Assembly: GCA_052400685.1 (NCBI GenBank)
Contig: JBQTGJ010000028.1
Strand: one strand, 5' to 3'
DNA length: 32,536 nucleotides
Origin: CAZHHH01 sp052400685
GTDB lineage: Bacteria; Bacteroidota; Bacteroidia; Bacteroidales; Marinilabiliaceae
Part shown: positions 16,226-24,477 of the stretch, in pieces
Position numbering within the stretch: position 1 is the first letter of the stretch
Layout of the letters: every line of letters begins with the position of its first letter
Notes under the pieces: model-generated
Told to the model about the DNA's origin: nothing
What the model saw: the letters and a program-made list of their open reading frames with translations, nothing else
Database searches by the model: none
Position numbers and translations under genes: made by a program

Positions 16226-17458
16226 TCATAGTCTTATTGTTGTTCCAATCCTAAGTCCCAGATTTTCCTCAAAATATAATTCTTCAGGTAGAAATCCTTC
16301 TGTTTTATAAATCATTCCTAAGTCAAAAGAAAATCCTTTTAACCAACTCCCTCTATTATTAAAAAAGAAATATCTTAAATCCATATCGACAGCACCTCCA
16401 GAAAAAGATTCATTTGTATTAAAGTCATAATCATCGGGCTGATTCCAAAAGTGGCCAGATATATTTGAGTAAATCCTATTGTGCAGTTTTAAATCAATCA
16501 AACTAAGACCAAAGCCATGGAACCAATTATTACGATTTTGAAATTGTCTTGCATAACCATGAATATTAAAGTCTTTGTACTTAATCCAAATATTTTCGTC
16601 TATAAAATCTCCAAATGGAGCCATGGTGTAGCCCATACCAATATTATAACTTATATTTTCTCCGGCTTTAAAATTCCCTTTACCAATCATCAATGGATTT
16701 AATAAGTTTAGCAACGAACGATACCCCATTCTATGAACATATTTCTTTTCGTCACTTGTTAAGTCTTTGTATTTTGTGTACCGGTAAAAATCCATATCAG
16801 GACGATATAAATGCCTTGCAGCTCCATAAGTATCATATCCAACAACATCTCGTTCCAATTCATTATCTTCTTCTTCAAGGTCAATTTCAAATCCCAAAAG
16901 CCCTGTGACATAATATTGTAAGATTCCTAATTTTCGAAACCAATATTCCCATTTGTAATATTTAAAATCATCTTTCTCAAAGCTTCCGATTGTCTCCATA
17001 CGTTTAGTCAACATATAATCAGATTCCAGACCACCCGAATGCAGCCTGATATACGTCGGTAAATCAGTATCTCTAAGGTCTTGAAGTGTTTGGTCAGTGA
17101 CACCTTTCACATAAGCAGCTCCGTATTTATTGAAATATGGTTGAGAGATTGAACCGATATTATTTGCGGTCAGAATTGAACGATGTCCTTCTTCGTGCGT
17201 AAATGGCAGAAAAAATAATGATTGAATACCTATTTGAAGCAGGTCTGCCACAATATCATTTTTTGAAACTGTATAAAGTCCTTTAGCAAATAATCTGTAA
17301 CCTGACAAATAACTTTGATTCACCTGTCTCATTGTAAATAATTGAGATGGCGTATCCTGTATTATAAAGCTATAATCTGTAAATTTTCTTAAAGTATCTT
17401 TCTGTCCAAATACCTGTATTATTGGAAGTAATAAAATAATCAATGCAAGTTTTTTCAT
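16226..17458 (-). CDS. Secreted protein with HExxH motif and a beta-strand-rich C-terminal half
   Basis: 410 residues with a signal peptide (KKLALIILLLPIIQVFG, cleaved before QKD). Residues 74-95 form a hydrophobic helix ending in the zinc-binding type motif HEEGH (His88, Glu89, His92): QSLFFLPFTHEEGHRS. From about 265 onward the sequence alternates aromatic and polar residues in strands (GENISYNIGMGYTMAPFGDF, FNIHGYARQFQNRNNW, SGGAVDMDLRYFFFNN) and ends GLRIGTTIRL, as in outer-membrane barrels. I read this as a metalloprotease-like domain joined to a barrel or to a beta-rich domain; the third zinc ligand is not obvious, so activity is uncertain. It lies alone between copies F and E. Confidence 0.7.
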   Translation of the reverse strand: MKKLALIILLLPIIQVFGQKDTLRKFTDYSFIIQDTPSQLFTMRQVNQSYLSGYRLFAKGLYTVSKNDIVADLLQIGIQSLFFLPFTHEEGHRSILTANNIGSISQPYFNKYGAAYVKGVTDQTLQDLRDTDLPTYIRLHSGGLESDYMLTKRMETIGSFEKDDFKYYKWEYWFRKLGILQYYVTGLLGFEIDLEEEDNELERDVVGYDTYGAARHLYRPDMDFYRYTKYKDLTSDEKKYVHRMGYRSLLNLLNPLMIGKGNFKAGENISYNIGMGYTMAPFGDFIDENIWIKYKDFNIHGYARQFQNRNNWFHGFGLSLIDLKLHNRIYSNISGHFWNQPDDYDFNTNESFSGGAVDMDLRYFFFNNRGSWLKGFSFDLGMIYKTEGFLPEELYFEENLGLRIGTTIRL

Positions 17459-17461
17459 ATG

Positions 17462-17556
17462 ATTATAATTTGTTTTTCAGTTGCCATATGGAACTCGCCT
17501 AGCTTAATCATTTTCCTGTGTATGAATCAATTCATATGGCTCGTTTCATATTATGT
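17462..17556 (-). repeat. Short dispersed element, copy 1 (inverted partner at 25486-25579)
   Basis: Sits between the HEEGH-gene start codon and repeat copy F. Landmarks ataatttgt, cagttg, tggaactcgcc, cctgtgt, gctcgtttcat occur in the same order in the reverse complement of 25486-25579. It contains a small hairpin (TATGAAT/ATTCATA). Here it should overlap the promoter or leader of the HEEGH gene. Confidence 0.7.
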
Positions 17557-17573
17557 AGGGTTCAGGTTTTATT

Positions 17574-17844
17574 ACCGCTAATCTGCCAGCCCGCCATCAT
17601 CATTTCCGATCCAAAAGCTTTATTGTATTTATATTGTCTTTTGCCCGTGATTTCCGGAAAAACAGACACTGAATGTACTAATTCGCTGATATTTATCAAA
17701 CAAGTTGAACAAAAACAGCTCAATGCAAGCATGAATATTCTTCCCAAAAACATAAAAAATAACAGTCAGTTGTAGTCCTGGCGGGATGTCGTTCAACCCA
17801 GGATGATCGCTGGGTCGTGCCGACCGCTCATACGCCTATATATT
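17574..17844 (-). repeat. Cassette-associated repeat, copy F
   Basis: Full copy; its left edge (ccagcccgccatcatcattt) is the most diverged of the C-H group. On minus it begins about 12 nt after the stop of the split lipoprotein gene. The gap to the next start is longer than elsewhere because the short dispersed element lies in it. Confidence 0.9.
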
Positions 17845-17855
17845 GTGGGCAGTAA

Positions 17856-18935
17856 TTAATCAGCCTCAATTGCTTCTGAAATCTTAATTCGATAAACTAA
17901 TTCATTTTCAAGTCCGTAATAATAATATCCATTGAACTTTAATAAAAATGCCCCATCTGAATCAGACAGTCCTTTATCTGTAATGTTATAGGTTTTTCCA
18001 GTTTCCAAATCCGCATACTTTAGCCACATTGACCATCCATAATCAATTAATAAATTATCAAACATATTTGAAACTTTTGTTGTGCTCCAATTTACATTTG
18101 ATTCAATATCTATTTTTTTAGTCCATGAAGAACCATCATTACTTATAAAAACAGCGTTTCCACTTAGCTGCATGACATTCTCAGAATCTTTGAAAATTGC
18201 TTGTGTCGATTCTATTTTGGTTTGATATCCATTACCACTAATCACATATGTACCATCTGAAGTCAATACATAATCAAAGTCTTTAAATCTTACTAAATCA
18301 TACTTTTCAGGGCTATTAAAAAACGGCAATTCTGGTATCTCAATCATCTTATCTACATTACCAGACAAGCCCCCCGTTTGATTTACATTAACCCTTAAAA
18401 TGCTATAATAATCATCTGTTTTATCTGTTCCCGAAACATCTGATTTATCCCAACCATGCATAATTACAGAAAAATCATCTCCATAATTTGACATAATGTC
18501 TGACTCGAACATTCTGGTTTTGTAACCTCGTGTCAGATAATGCGGGATTTGCCTATGTTCAACTTCTGATTTTTTATTACTACCAATTCCTTGAAAGCAA
18601 ATCGAAATAGAATCCGTACTCCCAGGTCTTGGAAAATAGTAAATCGGAATACTTAGAATCTCCGAATTCTAAAATATGTATGCTGAGCGAGTTTCTACAG
18701 ACTTTTCCCCTGAAATTATTTGTGTATTAAGAATCTTATGGTCTTTGTCAAAAGTAACAATAGAATCTTTTGACATCAACACAAGTTGGTCATTTATGAC
18801 TGTTCCTGTCGTAAAATTTCGATTAGACATTTCTGTGATTTTTTCCCAACTATACTCAGGAGTTGTTTCAGTCTTTTCTTTCTCACAGCTTATCAATCCA
18901 ATAATTGCTACTATAAATATTAATTTCTTTATCAT
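17856..18935 (-). pseudogene. Lipoprotein gene interrupted by one in-frame TAG
   Basis: The first 88 codons encode a lipoprotein N-terminus (KKLIFIVAIIGLISCEKEK, lipobox LISC) and stop at a TAG at 18669-18671. The same frame then stays open for 270 codons to 17856, with protein-like sequence on both sides of the stop (SVETRSAYIF, stop, NSEILSIPIYYFPRPGS). The full product would be about 359 residues, a secreted protein of unknown family, with blocks such as WEKITEMSNRNFTTGTVIND and ISNDGSSWTKKIDIESNVNW that suggest a beta-propeller-like repeat. A single nonsense change is the simplest reading. A short N-terminal lipoprotein may still be made; an internal ATG at 18512 has no clear signal for export. 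Confidence 0.82.
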
Positions 18936-18993
18936 AACTATTGGTTTAGTATTAAATTTCTAATTTCAACGGTGCATTGTCTCTTTATTGCCC

Positions 18994-19120
18994 ACAACGT
19001 CCAGCGCTATGGTGCGTGGCTAATCTTCTTGGTAGATATTTCTGGCCGTAAAGAATGCTCATTTATGGACGAAAATTGCTATAAATATGGTACTTAGCCA
19101 TGCACTATAACGCGTGTTGT
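18994..19120 (-). other. attC-like imperfect palindrome between two cassette-type genes
   Basis: About 127 bp whose ends are complementary with bulges: left arm ACAACG ... GCTATGGTGCGTGGCTAA (18994-19023) pairs with right arm TTAGCCATGCACTATA ... CGTGTTGT (19094-19120). The outermost ACAAC/GTTGT pair corresponds to the R''/R' core positions of an integron attC site, and the unpaired bases in one arm resemble extrahelical bases. Length is in the range of long attC sites such as Vibrio repeats. It separates the 219-residue lipoprotein from the split lipoprotein gene. Assignment is by structure only. Confidence 0.55.
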
Positions 19121-19151
19121 AATCCTGTGCTTTCCTTTCTAATAAATTGTA

Positions 19152-19811
19152 TTACTCAATTGAATATTCTTTTAATGACATCTCACTTTCAATCTCACCA
19201 TTATAAATCAAAGTAAACTTTATAAGTCCCACCTTTGGATCAACATAGAAAAATCGTTTTTCGTCATCTTCTTCATATCTCTTAAATTTGTCATAATATT
19301 TAATGCATGTGAATTCACCGGCAGATGTTTCTATGATTGTATCTAATTGAACACATTCAATTTCATTTGCTTCAGCTCTTAGCCCATCTTCCTCATTATA
19401 AATTAAATGGTTATAATTCCAAATATCACCAACATTTACATTCTTTTTATATTGAATTGACATATCAAAGATCGATGTAGCATTTACTCGTGCACCATAT
19501 TGCAATAGATTCCCATCATCATCATGGCCCCAAAATATATTCCAGTTATTTTCCTGATTGGATGATCGATAACTTTCAACTACAAAAAAATTGTATTCCT
19601 TATTATCTTTACTTATAGAAGTATCCTTTGCAACTGAAAAAGTATGTTCACTTAAATTTTGTTCGGCATTAACATTAAAAATATCATACTTCCATTCATT
19701 CCCAACTGACAAAGGGAAAAATATTTCCTTTTTAATTACTACATCATCATCCTTTGAACATGATGCTAATATTAATATAAACACTAAGACTTGATAAATT
19801 CTCATTCTCAT
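19152..19811 (-). CDS. Lipoprotein of unknown function
   Basis: 219 residues with a lipoprotein signal (IYQVLVFILILASCSKDDD; lipobox LASC followed by an acidic stretch, which in Bacteroidota can mark surface export). The mature part has FFPLSVGNEWKYDIF near the start and DTIIETSAGEFTCIKYYDKF near the end, a pair of motifs common in Bacteroidota hypothetical lipoproteins of this length. No catalytic residues are evident. It lies between repeat copy G (upstream) and an attC-like palindrome (downstream), as one cassette. Confidence 0.78.
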   Translation of the reverse strand: MRMRIYQVLVFILILASCSKDDDVVIKKEIFFPLSVGNEWKYDIFNVNAEQNLSEHTFSVAKDTSISKDNKEYNFFVVESYRSSNQENNWNIFWGHDDDGNLLQYGARVNATSIFDMSIQYKKNVNVGDIWNYNHLIYNEEDGLRAEANEIECVQLDTIIETSAGEFTCIKYYDKFKRYEEDDEKRFFYVDPKVGLIKFTLIYNGEIESEMSLKEYSIE

Positions 19812-19847
19812 ATAATTTTTATGGTTATTGATATTTGCATGGGTTAC

Positions 19848-20080
19848 AACGCCTCCATAGAGGCATTATCATTTATAACCCAAAAACGTTATTGTATATA
19901 TATTGTCTTTTGCCCGTGATTTCCGGAAAAACAGACACTGAATGTACTAATTCGCTGATATCTATCCAATAATTTGAACAAAAACAGCTCAATGCAAGCA
20001 TAAATATTCTTCTCAAAAACATAAAAAACGACAGTCAGTTGTAGTCCTGGCGGGATGTCGTTCAACCCGGGGTGATCGCG
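19848..20080 (-). repeat. Cassette-associated repeat, copy G, truncated by a group II intron fragment
   Basis: Matches copies C-F from aacgc at the left to ggtgatcgcg at 20080, where similarity stops abruptly: the expected gggtcgtgccgaccgct end is missing and group II intron sequence follows. The gene that would have preceded this repeat on minus is missing. Confidence 0.9.
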
Positions 20081-20417
20081 TTGCGCCCCTCCCTTGGCAT
20101 CGCCCCGCAGGTTCCCGAGTTCCGTAATTAAGCCCGGATATAGTTCCTGCCCACTGAAAGACGCCGGCCGTATAGCCAGTAATTCAGGTTTCTGCTATAC
20201 TTATCACTCCGTTTCGCAGCCCCACAACCTGGCTCTTCACTAAAACAGGCCACCGGACTGTTCCTTTACGCTCAGCCCTGTAGCTTTTGACTGGATGTGC
20301 AACTTCCCGACTCCTCATCAAGGATTCACTCTCGTTCAGCTCCTATATCCTTACCTGTGCTATCTCGTGGATAGCCTTTTCCTAAACGCTCAGTACCATG
20401 GCTCTTTACCAAAGCAC
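20081..20417 (-). mobile_element. 5' fragment of a group II intron (domain I)
   Basis: On minus the sequence shows domain I of a bacterial group II intron: GGAGCTGAACGAGAGTGAAT, GAACAGTCCGGTGGCCTGTT, ATTACTGGCTATACGGCCGG and the end block ACGGAACTCGGGAACCTG followed by GATGCCAAGGGAG. The likely 5' end is GTGCTTTGG at 20417, a plausible but imperfect match to the GUGYG consensus. Domains V and VI and any reverse transcriptase are missing; the fragment ends inside repeat copy G. It is a dead relic, possibly left by an abortive retrohoming event or a deletion. Confidence 0.7.
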
Positions 20418-20651
20418 CTTTAGGAGGTTTAGTTCGTACAATATTTGCTTTTTATGGAACTCATGATTTACGCTTCGCTTCAATTGATGCCCCTTCCTGT
20501 AAAACGACATCGGTGGGTCAAGCATATAACTGCTTTCCACCATCTCAAATAAAGCATTCTGCACGGTTTTATGCCGATGTACAGATTTTTGGCACACAAT
20601 GAGTAGTAGCGTATTTCGGGCATCAAACCTATCAAACAGCATAAATACCAA
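20418..20651 (-). other. Unidentified sequence forming the 5' flank of the intron fragment
   Basis: A minus frame of 81 codons (20406-20651) contains NALFEMVESSYMLDPPMSFY, but its last residues would be encoded by the intron and I do not recognise a family. It shares the stretch GAGATGGTGGAA with the 5' flank of the second group II intron (near 29445), so both may derive from a similar host gene. Gene status uncertain. Confidence 0.3.
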
Positions 20652-20689
20652 AGCGGGGTAAATGCTTTTAATCAGTCACTTACCCCGCT
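20652..20689 (-). terminator. Inverted repeat downstream of ahpC
   Basis: AGCGGGGTAA (20652-20661) and TTACCCCGCT (20680-20689) form a perfect 10-bp stem with an 18-nt loop, about 47 nt after the ahpC stop codon. The sequence after it on minus begins TTTGG, so only a weak T-tract exists. It could be a terminator of the dps-ahpC unit. Confidence 0.5.
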
Positions 20690-20735
20690 ATTAATCATAC
20701 AAAATATTAGCGGGTTTGATATACCTTGTCTTGTA

Positions 20736-21350
20736 TTAACTTAAAATCTCATCCAAAGTAATGAAATCGCCAACTTTACCTGTCATTTCTTCTACTTTTT
20801 CTTGAACTGGCAAGGTCTTTTTCCCGGGTCTCCAACCAGCAGGACAAACTTCACCAGTTTTGCTGGCATGTTGCCATGCTTGAATTTGTCTTAAAAATTC
20901 ATTGACGTTTCTACCAACAGAATCAGCCTGTACTTCTTGTGCAACACACACTCCATCAGGGTTGAAAAGGAAACGTCCTCTAAGTGCGACACCTTCTTCT
21001 TCAATAAGTACACCGAAAGCACGCGCAACTTCTTTTGTTGTATCTGCACCAATTGTTAATTTAAGTCCTTTTAGAATTGGTTCAGTTTCAACAAATCTTT
21101 TGTGCGAGAATTTTGAGTCCACAGATACAGGCAAAAGCTCTACCCCAAGTTTCTCAAATTCATCATAATGTGCATTCATCGCTGCAATCTCTGTTGGGCA
21201 GACAAAAGTAAAATCAGCTGGGTAAAAGCAAACTACTGTCCATTTATCTTTATAATCGGCACTTGAAACTGTTTTATAATGTCCTGTTTTTGCGTCATAA
21301 GCTTCCATCTCAAATTCAGGCATTTCTTGTCTTACCATTGTTGCGCTCAT
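20736..21350 (-). CDS. ahpC: Peroxiredoxin, AhpC type
   Basis: 204 residues from the ATG at 21350, chosen because AGAGGAG precedes it and MSATMVRQEMPEFEM is a normal AhpC start. A typical 2-Cys peroxiredoxin: peroxidatic Cys in FYPADFTFVCPTE, resolving Cys in GEVCPAGW, and the family block FGVLIEEEGVALRGRFLFNP. It reduces hydrogen peroxide, organic hydroperoxides or peroxynitrite in the cytosol; no ahpF follows, so the electron donor is elsewhere. In the same frame the ORF extends upstream to an ATG at 21443 (MACVNGIKPLKKKVKKENL), 5 nt after the dps stop codon; this would add 31 residues, or could be a separate short leader. It is downstream of dps and probably co-transcribed. Confidence 0.95.
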   Translation of the reverse strand: MSATMVRQEMPEFEMEAYDAKTGHYKTVSSADYKDKWTVVCFYPADFTFVCPTEIAAMNAHYDEFEKLGVELLPVSVDSKFSHKRFVETEPILKGLKLTIGADTTKEVARAFGVLIEEEGVALRGRFLFNPDGVCVAQEVQADSVGRNVNEFLRQIQAWQHASKTGEVCPAGWRPGKKTLPVQEKVEEMTGKVGDFITLDEILS

Positions 21351-21448
21351 ATTTTTTTTCTCCTCTTTATTTTCTGTATTAATATCTAAATTTTCTTTTT
21401 TTACTTTCTTTTTAAGTGGTTTAATACCATTCACACATGCCATAATAA

Positions 21449-21913
21449 TTATTTTAATTGTGCATTTAACATCCAAATCATTTTTTCCTGTTCTCCGATA
21501 TACTCCGACAACATGCCTACTGTTCCTTCGTCTCCATTTTCTGAAGCGAACGAAAGGATTTCACGCTCAGTTGCCAATAGTTTCCGGGTTTCTTCCAGAA
21601 GATTTTTTACTGTATCGTCAGCTGAACTTACATTTGTTTGCTCGTTAATTTCTGAAATCTTAAGGTATTCAGAAAATGAATGTAGAGGCTTTCCTCCAAG
21701 AATAAGAATGCGTTCAGCTACTTCATCTGCCATCTCATTAAGATTGTTGTAAACCTCTTCAAATTTTGAATGAAGCACAAAAAATTGTTTACCTACAATA
21801 TTCCAGTGGTATCCACGAACGTTCATGTACGCAATTTGCAAACTGCTTAAATAAGCATTTAACTTTCCTACTGCTTCTTCGGAATAATCCTTTTGTAATC
21901 CAATATTATTCAT
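21449..21913 (-). CDS. dps: Dps-family ferritin-like protein
   Basis: 154 residues. The Dps ferroxidase motif is clear: NVRGYHWNIVGKQFFVLHSK with the His, followed by FEEVYNNLNEMADEVAERIL with the Asp/Glu ligands, which in Dps lie at the interface of two subunits. The mature fold is four helices, and the C-terminus (EYIGEQEKMIWMLNAQLK) fits. It oxidises Fe2+ with hydrogen peroxide and stores iron in a dodecamer, so it protects DNA from Fenton damage. It is followed by ahpC, giving a peroxide-defence pair, and a TAnnTTTG promoter element lies just upstream. Confidence 0.95.
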   Translation of the reverse strand: MNNIGLQKDYSEEAVGKLNAYLSSLQIAYMNVRGYHWNIVGKQFFVLHSKFEEVYNNLNEMADEVAERILILGGKPLHSFSEYLKISEINEQTNVSSADDTVKNLLEETRKLLATEREILSFASENGDEGTVGMLSEYIGEQEKMIWMLNAQLK

Positions 21914-21939
21914 ATCTCTGTTTTTTTTATTATTTAAAA

Positions 21940-21947
21940 CAAAAATA
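21940..21947 (-). promoter_or_regulatory. Bacteroidota-type -7 promoter element of dps
   Basis: TATTTTTG on minus fits TAnnTTTG, the -7 element of Bacteroidota sigma factors. It ends 27 nt before the dps ATG, which would give a short leader of about 20 nt. A TTTG upstream is a few bases too distant (26 nt instead of about 20) for a standard -33 box. Confidence 0.4.
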
Positions 21948-21987
21948 AATCATACAATTCTGATATTTTTTTACAAATGTTAAAAAG

Positions 21988-22551
21988 CTACTTTCTTGCC
22001 CTTAATCGGCTCAAAGAAACCTGTGATATCCCTAAAAAACTAGCCGTATCACCTAAACTTATTCTCTGTTGCAAATGACCATATTCTGTGAGATAGTTTT
22101 GATATCGTTCAGTAGCATTTAAATGAAGCATGGATTTTAAACGGTCGATAGCCATTATTGACATATTTGAAATAACTATCCTTATAAAATGCTCAAAAGA
22201 ATGATGTTTGGCACAAATCTTTTCCAAGTCATCATATTCTAAATATATCAGAGTTGTATCTTCCAAAGCTATCGTTGAATATTCGGCTGGAATGTTTTTT
22301 AAGAAACTATCAGAAATTGTTGCAAAGCGCTTTTCACAAAAGAAACGCAAAATAAATTGATTCCCATTATAGTAATAGTAATGTTTTAACAGACCACTTT
22401 CAATAAAATAAAAACGACGAGAAATTTTCCCTTTCTGATTTATCATTTTTCCTTTCTCAAAATAACTTTGCTTTAAATAAATCATTAAGTCGGCTTTTGC
22501 CTCCGTTGATAAAGGTGATATAAAATCAGCTTGTTCTATAAAATCATTCAT
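21988..22551 (-). CDS. Crp/Fnr-family transcriptional regulator
   Basis: 187 residues. The N-terminal cyclic-nucleotide-binding-like barrel (about 10-120) has FEKGKMINQKGKISRRFYFI and ESGLLKHYYYYNGNQFILRF, followed by the dimer helix (about 115-145) and a C-terminal winged helix with ISLGDTASFLGISQVSLSRL. There are no Cys residues arranged as in FNR for an iron-sulfur cluster, and the usual cAMP-binding Arg region is not conserved, so the effector is unknown. It sits upstream of dps-ahpC on the same strand with its own intergenic region. A role in peroxide or oxygen response is possible, but not shown. Confidence 0.9.
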   Translation of the reverse strand: MNDFIEQADFISPLSTEAKADLMIYLKQSYFEKGKMINQKGKISRRFYFIESGLLKHYYYYNGNQFILRFFCEKRFATISDSFLKNIPAEYSTIALEDTTLIYLEYDDLEKICAKHHSFEHFIRIVISNMSIMAIDRLKSMLHLNATERYQNYLTEYGHLQQRISLGDTASFLGISQVSLSRLRARK

Positions 22552-22604
22552 GTTTACTAAAATATAAATAATCTGTAAAAGCGGTCGGGGTGTCGTTTTA
22601 CATT

Positions 22605-22740
22605 ACCGCCAACGGATGGCAAATATGTAACGGCCGGGGTTTCGAAATTCCAACCTATCAAACCGTTGCGATTTTAAGTAAATATACAAAAGTTTAAATT
22701 ACCCGCAATCCCCCGGCTTACGTATATCGCGTGTTAGCGT
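22605..22740 (-). other. attC-like imperfect palindrome downstream of the efflux gene
   Basis: About 136 bp. On minus it starts CGCTAACACGCGATATACGT, then AAGCCGGGGG, and ends CCCCGGCCGTTACATAT, TTGCC, ATCCGTTGGCGG. CGCTAAC pairs with GTTGGCG (one G-T pair), ATATACGTAA with TTACATAT, and GCCGGGG with CCCCGGC, so the two ends fold into a long bulged hairpin like an integron attC. It lies between the DHA2 pump and the Crp/Fnr gene. The remaining bases 22741-22962 show no gene or clear signal. Confidence 0.55.
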
Positions 22741-22962
22741 TTCGTCGTTTTTGAGGAGTAACAAAATACATTTAATGTTGATATGAATGATACTGAAACA
22801 ACAGTGTTTACAACGTCAGTAGACATTCTTAATATATCGGAAAGTTTATTAATTATACGGTTGATATTAATTTGAGCTTTTGTACTATCTCTGTTTCAAA
22901 TAATTCAGAATAAATTTAACCGTTTTATCAATGTCGATTTTACCCGTATCTATTGAAATGTA

Positions 22963-24477
22963 TTAATTTTCGGATGTTATTCCTTTTCTTCGTTTTATAA
23001 AAAAAGACATAAGCAAACCTGTTAAAACAACCACAAAGGCTACTGTAAATGAAGTTGTGGCACCATCAATTGTGGCAAGATGTTGTTGTGTAAGGTCTGG
23101 TTTCTCTATAAGCTTAAGATATTTGACATATTGAGCTCCCATTAATCCAATAAATAACGAAGAACCAAAAGCCGCAGCAATTTGTTGCGAAGTATTTAGA
23201 ATGGCAACACCATGAGCCATATATTTCTTAGGAAGTTGATTTAATGAATTTGTTTGCAATGGCGTGATAATCAAAGCAATTCCAGCACACATTAAAATAT
23301 GAAAAACAACAAGTGTTGTCAACGCTGTGGTCATAGAAATACGAGACAAAAAGAACATACTTATTATTAAAGGTATAAAGCCGGCAACAACGATAGGTTT
23401 TGCTCCTATTTTGTCGTAAAAACGGCCTGACAATGGAATAAGAAACACCATCATAATACTACCGGGTAACATTGCCAATCCTGCAGTAAACACATTTATA
23501 TCTAAAGCATTTTGCATATAGGTTGGCAAAATTATATTTGTAGCAAAGGGTATTAAAAAAGATAAGAATAGAATGATTGTACCAAGTAAAAACATGGGAT
23601 AACGGAAAACCCTAAGTTCCAGCATAGGTTGTTTCAGCGCCAACTGTCGTTTTGAAAAAATAAACAAACCTGCAAGCCCACACAATAGAGGAACAAAGGT
23701 TACAACATTCCACAGACCTAATGTTTCTATGGAAGCAAGCCCAAATATCAACCCTCCAAATCCTATGGTAGAAAAAAGAATGGAAAAAACATCAATTTTT
23801 GGTTTTGTTAAAGTGGAATAACTTTTCAGGAATAGCATTCCTAAAACACTTGCAACAACAGCTATAGGAAGCATAATAAAAAACAGCCAGTGCCAGTCTA
23901 AATGTTTCAAAACATAACCCGACAATGTTGGTCCAACTCCTGGTGCTGAAATCACCACCATCATGCTAATTCCCATTGCAGCCCCCCGTTTTGCCGGAGG
24001 AAAAATAGCCATAACCGTATCCATCATAATTGGCAGCAGCATACCTGTACCAGCGCCCTGGAGTATTCTTGAAATCAATAAAAGCGTAAAATTTTGCGAA
24101 ACGCCACATAGTGTTGTACCAACAGTGAACAAAAGCATAGCAAACAGGTATAACTTTTTAGTTGTAAAAGTTTTTATTAGAAATGCAGTTACAGGAACCA
24201 AAATACCTATAATCAAAAGGTAAGCAGTACCTAACCATTGCACAGTACCTAAAGAAACCCCCAAACCTGACATCAAATTTGGGAAAGCCACATTTAGAAT
24301 CGTTTCGTTTAGTAATGCTATAAAACCACCAATTAGTAAAGGTAGCATAATCAGAATCTGTTGTTTTCTTGTAAGTTCTGATTGGGGCTTTGGTGCTTGT
24401 TGGGAATCCTCAACATTACCTTTTCTTGCTATTTCAGAAATAGTTTCTTCGTATGTTTCAATATTGTTCTTTATCAT
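22963..24477 (-). CDS. MFS multidrug efflux transporter, DHA2 (EmrB/QacA) family
   Basis: 504 residues from the ATG at 24477; a longer frame to 24546 starts at GTG and only adds a polar tail. Fourteen transmembrane helices fit the DHA2 (14-TMS drug:H+ antiporter) family. The start of the first helix has LLNETILNVAFPNL, close to the LDxTIVNVALP motif; the antiporter motif C is GVGPTLSGYVL; later VPVTAFLIKTFTTKKLYLFA matches motif A. It lies in the inner membrane and exports drugs or other toxic compounds. It is divergent from an AraC-type regulator (about 150 bp between starts), a normal regulated-pump layout. No membrane-fusion partner follows, so it may work alone. Confidence 0.93.
   Translation of the reverse strand: MIKNNIETYEETISEIARKGNVEDSQQAPKPQSELTRKQQILIMLPLLIGGFIALLNETILNVAFPNLMSGLGVSLGTVQWLGTAYLLIIGILVPVTAFLIKTFTTKKLYLFAMLLFTVGTTLCGVSQNFTLLLISRILQGAGTGMLLPIMMDTVMAIFPPAKRGAAMGISMMVVISAPGVGPTLSGYVLKHLDWHWLFFIMLPIAVVASVLGMLFLKSYSTLTKPKIDVFSILFSTIGFGGLIFGLASIETLGLWNVVTFVPLLCGLAGLFIFSKRQLALKQPMLELRVFRYPMFLLGTIILFLSFLIPFATNIILPTYMQNALDINVFTAGLAMLPGSIMMVFLIPLSGRFYDKIGAKPIVVAGFIPLIISMFFLSRISMTTALTTLVVFHILMCAGIALIITPLQTNSLNQLPKKYMAHGVAILNTSQQIAAAFGSSLFIGLMGAQYVKYLKLIEKPDLTQQHLATIDGATTSFTVAFVVVLTGLLMSFFIKRRKGITSEN

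Noticed and set aside
17562..17753. 63-aa ORFs inside repeat copies F and H (minus)
   Set aside because: They are not the same frame or start across copies; stops vary between copies, so they are chance frames of the repeat.
18669..18671. Amber recoding (TAG read as an amino acid)
   Set aside because: TAA stops interrupt other genes in the same way, and the 47-aa ORF ends with TAG; decay explains the pattern better.
20406..20651. 81-aa minus ORF as a complete gene
   Set aside because: Its C-terminal part is encoded by the group II intron fragment and no family is recognisable.
22741..22962. Small gene between the DHA2 pump and the Crp/Fnr gene
   Set aside because: No frame with plausible protein sequence or start signal on either strand.
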